The notes under the pieces are model-generated. The model was not told where the DNA came from. It saw nothing but the letters and a program-made list of their open reading frames with translations, and searched no databases. The position numbers were made by a program, and so were the translations under genes. A stretch of 5,235 nt of DNA from an uncultured Clostridia bacterium (GTDB taxonomy: Bacteria; Bacillota; Clostridia; Oscillospirales; Ruminococcaceae): positions 1 through 5,235 of the forward strand of contig CALCSA010000248.1 of assembly GCA_937894185.1 (NCBI GenBank). The letters run 5' to 3'. Shown one piece after another: positions 1-4,079 of this stretch (its first letter is position 1; each line of letters begins with the position of its first letter).

Positions 1-763
1 TGTCGGCGCCGCACTCCCGGGGAGAGCGGTACAGCATCAGGGCAAAGGGGTTGCACCCGGCAATCAGCTTGGCTTTTTGGCCGTGAGCCAGCCGGGCGGC
101 TTCTTCCCAATCCTCAATCTGGCCGAAGAAGTTGGGGGACTGGATGTAGACACAGGCGCTCTCCTCATCCAGCAGGGATTCGAGAGCATTAAGATCGGTG
201 ACTCCGTCCTTGAGGGGGATGGTGAGCACCTTGGCCCCGGCGGCCTCGGTGTAGGTGGTGATCACCCGGATGGTATCGGGGTGGGCCGCGGCGGAAACCA
301 GCACCGTCTGGCGCTTTCTTTCCCGGCACATGGAAGCGGCCTCGGCGGCAGCGCTGGCGCCGTCATACACCGATGCGTTGGAAACATCCATTCCGGTCAG
401 CTCGCAGATCATAGTCTGATATTCGAAGATGGACTGCAAAATCCCCTGGCTGATCTCCGCCTGATAGGGGGTGTAGGCGGTGACAAACTCCTCCCGGGAG
501 GTGACTGCCCCCACCATGGCGGGGATGTAGTGCTTGTAGGCTCCCGCTCCCCGGAAGATGGTGGGGAATACGGTGTTTTTTGCGGCAATGGCCTCCATCT
601 TCCGGCGAACCTCCAGCTCGGAGGCTCCCTGGGGGATGCTCAGCCGCTCCACCCGTTTGACTGTGTCGGGAATGTGGCCGTACAGGGCGTCCAGATTGGA
701 AAGCCCCAAAGCGGCCAGCATTTCATCCCGCTCCACATCGGTGGCAGGAAGGTATCCTGACAT
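1..763 (-). CDS. gcvPA: Glycine dehydrogenase (decarboxylating) subunit 1, P-protein alpha subunit; partial, 3' end beyond the window
   Basis: This is the N-terminal subunit of the split P-protein of the glycine cleavage system. With GcvPB, which carries the PLP lysine, it decarboxylates glycine in the cytoplasm and passes the aminomethyl group to the lipoyl arm of GcvH. The reading frame runs from ATG at 763 to the window edge with no stop: 254 residues of a family usually about 440-450 long. Visible family blocks are YLPATDVERDEML (residues 4-16), AYTPYQAEISQG (96-107), FEYQTMICELTGMD (113-126) and SVYDGASAAAEAA (131-143). PNFFGQIED (210-218) follows, and the visible part ends in the GAD of the conserved GADIVVG-like segment. 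The start is supported by AGGAGG at 772-777 (minus strand), 8 nt before the ATG. It lies 31 nt downstream of gcvH as the third gene of the gcv operon. Nothing looks broken; truncation is only by the window. gcvPB is expected immediately beyond position 1. Confidence 0.95.
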   Translation of the reverse strand, partial: MSGYLPATDVERDEMLAALGLSNLDALYGHIPDTVKRVERLSIPQGASELEVRRKMEAIAAKNTVFPTIFRGAGAYKHYIPAMVGAVTSREEFVTAYTPYQAEISQGILQSIFEYQTMICELTGMDVSNASVYDGASAAAEAASMCRERKRQTVLVSAAAHPDTIRVITTYTEAAGAKVLTIPLKDGVTDLNALESLLDEESACVYIQSPNFFGQIEDWEEAARLAHGQKAKLIAGCNPFALMLYRSPRECGAD

Positions 764-794
764 GATGTTCTCCTCCTCTTTTGGTCGCGGGATA

Positions 795-1175
795 TTACTC
801 CTCGGTCTGGCAGTGAGTCTCGTAGGCTTCCGCGCTCAGCGTCTCTTCCCGGTCGGTGATGTTGTCCACCTCTACCAGCCATGCCTCGTAAGGACTCTCG
901 TTAATGGCCTCGGGGGCGTCCAGCAGATCCTCGTTGACGGCGCGCACCACTCCGGTGACAGGGCTGTAGATGTCCGAAACTGCCTTGACGCTTTCCACGT
1001 CTCCCAGAGCCTCGCCCACCACTACCTCGTCCCCTACCTGAGGCAGGTTGACAAACACAAGGTCCCCCAGAGAATCCTGTGCAAAATCGGTGAGCCCGAT
1101 TCGGACCACGTCATCTTCCAGTTCCTCAAGCCACTCGTGGGATTTGGTGTACGAAAGATTCGCAGGATTGTTCAT
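795..1175 (-). CDS. gcvH: Glycine cleavage system H protein (lipoyl carrier)
   Basis: This is the lipoylated shuttle of the glycine cleavage system. It carries the aminomethyl intermediate from the P-protein to the T-protein and is reoxidised by lipoamide dehydrogenase, which is not encoded here. The product is 126 residues, the normal length for GcvH (about 125-130). The lipoyl attachment motif is ESVKAVSDIYSP, with the acceptor lysine at K64, inside the hammerhead fold seen from VGDEVVVGEALGDV (47-60) through SPVTGVVRAVNEDL (71-84). The N-terminal YTKSHEWLE (9-17) and the late NESPYEAWLVEV (92-103) are also typical. The frame is open upstream to an ATG at 1241, but that would overlap gcvT and add a non-homologous 22-residue tail. 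The ATG at 1175 has AGGAGG 8 nt upstream and gives the family N-terminus. It sits 34 nt after gcvT and 31 nt before gcvPA, so it should be co-transcribed under the upstream glycine riboswitch. Confidence 0.96.
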   Translation of the reverse strand: MNNPANLSYTKSHEWLEELEDDVVRIGLTDFAQDSLGDLVFVNLPQVGDEVVVGEALGDVESVKAVSDIYSPVTGVVRAVNEDLLDAPEAINESPYEAWLVEVDNITDREETLSAEAYETHCQTEE

Positions 1176-1182
1176 GGTGATA

Positions 1183-1188
1183 TCCTCC
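1183..1188 (-). promoter_or_regulatory. Ribosome binding site of gcvH (decides its start)
   Basis: The minus strand reads AGGAGG here, 8 nt before the ATG at 1175. The longer in-frame start at 1241 lies inside gcvT, so this site supports the 126-residue form of GcvH. Confidence 0.85.
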
Positions 1189-1209
1189 TGATATATTATT
1201 TTTATATGG

Positions 1210-2286
1210 TTAAGCTTTATAAAAGGGCATGGGAGTGACAACAGCCTCCACCCGGCGGCCTCTTACATCCGCCTCTACCGTGGTGCCTGCGGGGTAGTCG
1301 CCGGCTTGCAGCAGGGCCATGGCAATGGGGTACCCCAAGTGAGGGCTGTGGGTTCCCGAGGTGGTGATGCCTATCTTTTCACCGTTCAGAAACACATCGC
1401 TGTTTTCCCGAACAATACCCCGTCCGGTGATTTTAAGCCCCACGCGAATCCGCTTTTGAGGCCGGAGCAAAGCGTCCTTTCCGGGGAAGTCCTCCGCCTT
1501 GCTTAGCTTGACGGCAAAGTTAAGGCCGCACTCCAGCGGGGAGATACTGGGACTCAGCTCGTGGCCGTACAAAGGCATCCCCGCCTCCAGACGCAGGGTG
1601 TCCCGGGAACCAAGGCCACATGGCAAAAGGCCAAGATCCTGCCCCGCTTCCATCAGAGCATCCCACAGGTGGCAGGCATCTTCGGGAGCGCAGTACAGCT
1701 CAAAGCCGTCCTCTCCGGTGTAGCCGGTGCGGGAAAGCAGGCAGGTTTTACCCGCCACCACAGCCTGCTCGGTGAAGGAGTAGTACTTGGGGGGGATGTC
1801 CTTTTGCTCTGCCAGCTTGAGAAGAATCTGCTCCGAGGCGGGACCCTGAAGGGCCAACTGGGCATACTGCTCCGACACATCGGTCAGGGTGATTCCATCC
1901 ATCAGATGCTCCTGCATGTGCTGGAAGTCCTTTTCCCGGCAGGCGGCGTTGACCACCAGCAGGTAGCGCTGGGCAGACAGACGGTAAACCAGCAGATCGT
2001 CTACGGTTCCGCCGCTTTCGTAGCACAGGGGAGAATAGCGAATCCGGCCATCGGCCATGCCGGCTACGGCGTTGGTCAGAATCCGGTCCAGCGCTTCCTG
2101 AGCCTTTGGCCCCTCTACCATAAATTCTCCCATGTGAGAAACGTCAAACAGTCCGGCAGCGGTGCGCACCGCCTGATGCTCGGCAATGATGGAGGAGTAC
2201 TGAACCGGCAGCAGGTAGCCCGCAAAGGGCACCATCTTCCCCCCCGTCGACAGATGCCGGGGATATAGGGGCGTTTTTAACTCCAT
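1210..2286 (-). CDS. gcvT: Glycine cleavage system T protein (aminomethyltransferase)
   Basis: This enzyme releases ammonia from the aminomethyl-lipoyl group on GcvH and transfers the one-carbon unit to tetrahydrofolate, giving 5,10-methylene-THF. The product is 358 residues, close to the usual 360-370. Conserved blocks are TPLYPRHLSTGGKMVPFAGY (5-24), AVRTAAGLFDVSHMGE (39-54) and GGTVDDLLVY (92-101); the D96/D97 pair matches the catalytic, folate-contacting aspartate region of the family. VNAACREKD (112-120), SRTGYTGEDGFELYC (185-199), GLGSRDTLRLEAGMPLYGHE (224-243) and the C-terminal barrel with THSPHLGYPIAMAL (312-325) complete the family pattern. The start at 2286 follows AAGGAGG (2294-2300 on the minus strand) by 7 nt. 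It is the first gene of gcvT-gcvH-gcvPA. Its leader carries a tandem glycine riboswitch and a conditional terminator, so expression should rise with glycine. No anomaly is visible; one common family variant is GLGARDTLR, read here as GLGSRDTLR. Confidence 0.97.
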   Translation of the reverse strand: MELKTPLYPRHLSTGGKMVPFAGYLLPVQYSSIIAEHQAVRTAAGLFDVSHMGEFMVEGPKAQEALDRILTNAVAGMADGRIRYSPLCYESGGTVDDLLVYRLSAQRYLLVVNAACREKDFQHMQEHLMDGITLTDVSEQYAQLALQGPASEQILLKLAEQKDIPPKYYSFTEQAVVAGKTCLLSRTGYTGEDGFELYCAPEDACHLWDALMEAGQDLGLLPCGLGSRDTLRLEAGMPLYGHELSPSISPLECGLNFAVKLSKAEDFPGKDALLRPQKRIRVGLKITGRGIVRENSDVFLNGEKIGITTSGTHSPHLGYPIAMALLQAGDYPAGTTVEADVRGRRVEAVVTPMPFYKA

Positions 2287-2317
2287 ATAAAAACCTCCTT
2301 AAAATCGGTCTAAATGC

Positions 2318-2353
2318 AAAAAAGAACGGGTGCGTGCAAAGCCACGCCTCCGT
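2318..2353 (-). terminator. Riboswitch-controlled intrinsic terminator before gcvT (expression platform)
   Basis: On the minus strand, ACGG-AG-GCGTG (2353-2343) pairs with CACGC-AC-CCGT (2336-2326) around a 6-nt loop (2342-2337). This gives 5 bp plus 4 bp separated by one 2x2 mismatch. The stem is followed directly by TCTTTTTT (2325-2318). The U-run ends 17 nt before the gcvT ribosome binding site. The base of the 5' arm (2348-2353) overlaps the 3' strand of aptamer II P1 (2348-2352), so the terminator and the folded aptamer cannot form together. That predicts termination without glycine and read-through with glycine. Confidence 0.8.
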
Positions 2354-2448
2354 CTTGGTACCTGAAAGATTAACCCGTGCAGCGGCTGTATGCCAATTCC
2401 TGTCCAGGCCTGCTTCTTCGGTGTCATCCCGGGGATGACTCTCCAGAG
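2348..2448 (-). ncRNA. Glycine riboswitch aptamer II
   Basis: P1 is CTCTG (2448-2444) with CGGAG (2352-2348), 5 pairs including one G-U wobble. P2 is GTCATCC/GGATGAC with a 3-nt loop at 2423-2439. The ACACCGAAG core and CTTTCAGG signature are present. P3 is larger than in aptamer I, and the 3' signature TACCAAGAC is less canonical. Its P1 3' strand is shared with the downstream terminator, so this aptamer is the one wired to the expression platform. Confidence 0.88.
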
Positions 2449-2456
2449 TATCGTCC

Positions 2457-2533
2457 AAATCCGGTCCCTTTGCCTGAGAGTTTTGGTGGAGTTTCCCCTT
2501 CGGCTCTGCTTTAATACAGTATCTCCCGGATTT
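2457..2533 (-). ncRNA. Glycine riboswitch aptamer I
   Basis: P1 is formed by 2526-2533 with 2457-2464, 8 perfect pairs. A small P2 is visible as CTGT/GCAG around a 6-nt AT-rich loop. The conserved core GCCGAAGGGG and the 3' signature CTCTCAGGCAAAGGGAC match the glycine riboswitch consensus closely. This aptamer is compact (about 77 nt) and more canonical than aptamer II. Confidence 0.92.
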
Positions 2534-2580
2534 TTCTTCCGATGCTTTATTGAATTTTTTGGCAGTTCTGCTTGTATGTT

Positions 2581-2598
2581 TTCCAGTATAGCGTGGAA
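2581..2598. repeat. Inverted repeat over the -10 of the gcv promoter
   Basis: TTCCA (2581-2585) and TGGAA (2594-2598) are perfect 5-bp arms around an 8-nt spacer that contains most of the -10 hexamer. The position suits a repressor site, but arms this short also occur by chance. Confidence 0.35.
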
Positions 2599-2613
2599 CA
2601 TCAGCGGGCGCAA
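2585..2613 (-). promoter_or_regulatory. Candidate sigma-A promoter of the gcv operon
   Basis: On the minus strand TTGCGC (2613-2608) and TATACT (2590-2585) are separated by exactly 17 nt. The -10 matches TATAAT at 5 of 6 positions; the -35 is weak (TTG only). Transcription would begin near 2578, giving a leader of about 290 nt that includes the whole tandem riboswitch, as expected. A perfect inverted repeat, TTCCA/TGGAA (2581-2598), spans the -10, and an AT-rich inverted repeat (2619-2633) lies just upstream of the -35. Confidence 0.6.
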
Positions 2614-2618
2614 GTAGT

Positions 2619-2633
2619 CCTAAAAAATTTAGG
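2619..2633. repeat. Short AT-rich perfect inverted repeat upstream of the gcv promoter
   Basis: CCTAAA and TTTAGG flank a 3-nt spacer, ending 5 bp upstream of the -35 hexamer. It could act as an UP-like element, an operator half-site pair, or nothing. The sequence alone does not tell. Confidence 0.4.
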
Positions 2634-2709
2634 CAATTTAGATAAAAACCCACTCACTTTCCCTGTAACCATGCAGTAATTCCCGGTGGGCAAACCGTTG
2701 GTGCCACAA
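2634..2709. other. Intergenic remainder between the spoIID terminator and the gcv promoter
   Basis: There is no credible gene here. The stretch 2287-2750 has no coding gene on either strand: it holds the riboswitch, the promoter and the spoIID terminator hairpin. On the minus strand a long-range CCCAC (2690-2686) / GTGGG (2653-2649) pairing is followed by TTTTTATC. It could be a weak backup terminator for spoIID, but a 5-bp stem with a 32-nt loop is not convincing. Confidence 0.4.
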
Positions 2710-2736
2710 GAACCGCCCCCCAAGAGGAGGCGGTTC
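2710..2736 (-). terminator. Terminator-like hairpin downstream of spoIID
   Basis: On the minus strand GAACCGCCTCC (2736-2726) pairs with GGGGGCGGTTC (2720-2710). This makes 11 pairs with one G-U, around a 5-nt loop (2725-2721), starting 14 nt after the spoIID stop codon. The tail is only TTGTGGCAC, so the U-tract is poor. It should at least slow polymerase and protect the 3' end, but termination may be incomplete. Confidence 0.6.
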
Positions 2737-2750
2737 CCAAGCGCTGTTTA

Positions 2751-3875
2751 CTACTGCGGCAGTATGGCCTGCGCCAAAGTAGCTCCGGTGTAGTAGTGTG
2801 CCAGAATTTCTTCAAAATCGGCTCCCTGCCGGGCCATAAAATCCGCCCCGTACTGGGAAAGCCCCACCCCGTGTCCGTAGCCGTACACCACAAAGATAAA
2901 GCTGTTGCCGGTATCTATCACATCAAAGTTATGGGAGCGCAGGTCCAGCGCCGTGCGCACCTCGCTGCCGTGGAGCACCTGCCCCCCCACCTCTATGGCG
3001 GTGATGTAGCCGGAAGCAGAGCGCTCCATCTCCCCAAACCAGGTGTCGGCCTGCCCCGAAAGGTCCAGCTCCGGGTAACCGGCCAGCAGCAGCCGCTTTA
3101 GCTCGGGATAGGAAAACTCCTCTTCGGTTTCGTAGTCGGGGGCCAGATAATCCCCCTCGCTGTCGGCGGGAAGGAGATAGGGAGCACTACCCACCCAAAC
3201 GTTGGAGGCATCCTCCGTCACCCCCGCCGATATGGCGTGATAGGCCGCTACAATCGGCTCTTCCTCGTATTCCAGCACCAGATGGGCCACACTGTCGGCG
3301 GCGGCGCAGACCTTCTCCCAGTATTGGTCGGCCTTGGACCCGTAAAACTCCCGGGCTTTTTCTTCGGTGATGTACACCTTCATGTTGGAAGGGTCGGCTT
3401 TAAAGTCCGCCCCCTTCAGCTCCGGGTCGGGGTGTTCCATCTGAACCCGGTGGTGGTGCAGGGCGTAGGTGTGAGCCGCCACCGCCTGCGCCTTGAGAGC
3501 CTCGCTGTGAAACGCCGCCGGCATCTCGGCGGCCACCGCCCCCCGGACATAATCCCTTACCGCGACGGTGTGGATTTCCCCGGTGCTTTCATCCAGCACC
3601 CGAAAAGCCTCCACTCCCAGAACAGAGGCGGACTCCGCCTCCAGAGCCTGTTCCAGCTCCACCGGAAGCTCCGGCGGCCTTTGGGGGGCATCCAACACCT
3701 CCTCCACCGCCTGCTGAGGCCAGACCGCAGCGGTCTGGGATTCCTGCTGCGGGTTTTGCGGCACGTGCAGCGCCAAATCAGCCGGCTCCTCTATGGGATA
3801 GCTAACGGCAATCATGGGAATCACCAGCATGGACAGTGCAAAAACAGCAATAAAGAGCAGGGCGCCCCTCATCAT
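2751..3875 (-). CDS. spoIID: Stage II sporulation protein D (engulfment lytic transglycosylase)
   Basis: SpoIID cleaves glycan strands of septal peptidoglycan after the amidase SpoIIP removes stem peptides. With SpoIIM and SpoIIP it drives engulfment of the forespore by the mother-cell membrane. From the ATG at 3875 the product is 374 residues (343 in B. subtilis). A single N-terminal hydrophobic anchor lies at about 3-26 (ALLFIAVFALSMLVIPMIAV). An acidic, Pro/Gln-rich linker follows (about 27-90), then the SpoIID domain. VRGAVAAEMPAAFHSEALKA (110-129) contains the likely catalytic E117. YHAISAGVTEDASNVW (212-227), RTALDLRSHNFDV (307-319), GYGHGVGLSQYGA (332-344) and ILAHYYTG (357-364) are family hallmarks. 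The frame is open to 4007, but those 44 residues are not signal-like and run into the upstream terminator. AGGAGG at 3881-3886 supports 3875 or the adjacent ATG at 3872. It stands alone, without murA, spoIIQ or spoIIP in view. A related SpoIID/LytB-domain protein is the alternative call. Confidence 0.9.
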   Translation of the reverse strand: MMRGALLFIAVFALSMLVIPMIAVSYPIEEPADLALHVPQNPQQESQTAAVWPQQAVEEVLDAPQRPPELPVELEQALEAESASVLGVEAFRVLDESTGEIHTVAVRDYVRGAVAAEMPAAFHSEALKAQAVAAHTYALHHHRVQMEHPDPELKGADFKADPSNMKVYITEEKAREFYGSKADQYWEKVCAAADSVAHLVLEYEEEPIVAAYHAISAGVTEDASNVWVGSAPYLLPADSEGDYLAPDYETEEEFSYPELKRLLLAGYPELDLSGQADTWFGEMERSASGYITAIEVGGQVLHGSEVRTALDLRSHNFDVIDTGNSFIFVVYGYGHGVGLSQYGADFMARQGADFEEILAHYYTGATLAQAILPQ

Positions 3876-3880
3876 CGGCT

Positions 3881-3886
3881 CCTCCT
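3881..3886 (-). promoter_or_regulatory. Ribosome binding site of spoIID (decides its start)
   Basis: The minus strand reads AAAGGAGG, with AGGAGG 5 nt before the ATG at 3875 and 8 nt before the next in-frame ATG at 3872. Both starts give the same membrane-anchored protein. The site argues against the upstream start at 4007. Confidence 0.8.
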
Positions 3887-3918
3887 TTCCGGCAGAACAG
3901 TGGACATACTGTACTCTA

Positions 3919-3947
3919 TTCTTATGCGCCCGCCGGGGGAAAGATGC
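3919..3947 (-). promoter_or_regulatory. Candidate sigma-E promoter of spoIID
   Basis: On the minus strand GCATCTT (3947-3941) matches 6 of 7 positions of the sigma-E -35 (KMATATT). After 14 nt comes CATAAGAA (3926-3919), which keeps the CATA start of the -10 (CATACAnT) but not the rest. Spacing and distance to the start codon (about 43 nt) suit a sigma-E promoter, and spoIID is a classic sigma-E gene in B. subtilis. The -10 match is partial. Confidence 0.35.
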
Positions 3948-3988
3948 CGGGTTTGTCCATTGTTGCAGGTATTTAATAACTCGCCCAT

Positions 3989-4030
3989 AACAAAGAGGCT
4001 GCTTCAAACCCTTGCGGATTTAAAACAGCC
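3989..4030 (-). terminator. Intrinsic terminator of the ABC ATPase gene, GNRA-capped
   Basis: On the minus strand a 15-pair stem is formed by 4030-4016 (GGCTGTTTTAAATCC) and 4011-3997 (GGGTTTGAAGCAGCC), with three G-U pairs. It closes on a GCAA tetraloop (4015-4012) and is followed by TCTTTGTT (3996-3989). It lies about 50 nt after the stop codon at 4080. An overlapping AGAGGCT/AGCCTCT pairing at its base could extend or compete with it. It separates the ATPase gene from spoIID. Confidence 0.85.
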
Positions 4031-4079
4031 CCCGGTAAAGCCTCTCAACTAATCTAACACACAACTAACTATGGGAACA

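Larger units (their letters stand above)
2348..2543 (-). promoter_or_regulatory. Tandem glycine riboswitch (gcvT leader)
   Basis: This untranslated leader of the gcv operon holds two consecutive glycine aptamers. Aptamer I (about 2457-2533) has an 8-bp P1, AAATCCGG with CCGGATTT, and the family signatures GCCGAAGGGG and CTCTCAGGCAAAGGGAC. Aptamer II (2348-2448) begins CTCTGGAGAG, has a 7-bp P2 hairpin with a 3-nt loop at 2423-2439, and carries ACACCGAAG and ATCTTTCAGGTACCAAGAC. A short leader-linker pairing (ATCG at 2540-2543 with CGAT at 2450-2453) matches the P0/kink-turn element known in tandem glycine riboswitches. Known biology: these RNAs bind glycine and, upstream of gcvT, usually act as ON switches. 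The downstream genes are exactly the glycine cleavage system, which independently supports the assignment. Confidence 0.95.

Noticed and set aside
77..760. Plus-strand open frame of 227 codons
   Set aside because: It lies wholly antisense to gcvPA, is Gly-rich with no recognisable domain, and its open frame follows from GC-rich codon use on the other strand.
558..1238. Plus-strand open frame of 226 codons antisense to gcvPA/gcvH
   Set aside because: It spans two well-supported genes and their gap on the opposite strand and shows no family resemblance.
1176..1241. 22-residue N-terminal extension of GcvH overlapping gcvT
   Set aside because: Not homologous to GcvH, and the 1175 start has an ideal AGGAGG at 8 nt.
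1561..2268. Plus-strand open frame of 235 codons antisense to gcvT
   Set aside because: It is entirely covered by the strongly supported gcvT; shadow frame.
2390..2617. Plus-strand small open frame over the riboswitch
   Set aside because: Complement of structured RNA; no protein motif. The hydrophobic look comes from the complement of AG-rich RNA.
2144..2653. Minus-strand open frames across the gcvT leader (also 2299-2613)
   Set aside because: They cover the promoter and the tandem riboswitch, whose RNA signatures explain the sequence. No suitable ribosome binding site or protein family was recognised.
2649..2690. Possible second terminator for spoIID (CCCAC ... GTGGG then TTTTTATC on the minus strand)
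   Set aside because: Only a 5-bp stem with a 32-nt loop; the T-run may simply be part of the AT-rich promoter region.
3876..4007. 44-residue N-terminal extension of SpoIID
   Set aside because: It would begin inside the upstream terminator hairpin and put non-hydrophobic sequence before the membrane anchor. A strong ribosome binding site supports 3875.
3237..4052. Plus-strand open frame of 271 codons antisense to spoIID
   Set aside because: Arg/His/Leu-rich composition, no motif, and it runs through the terminator hairpin; shadow of spoIID.
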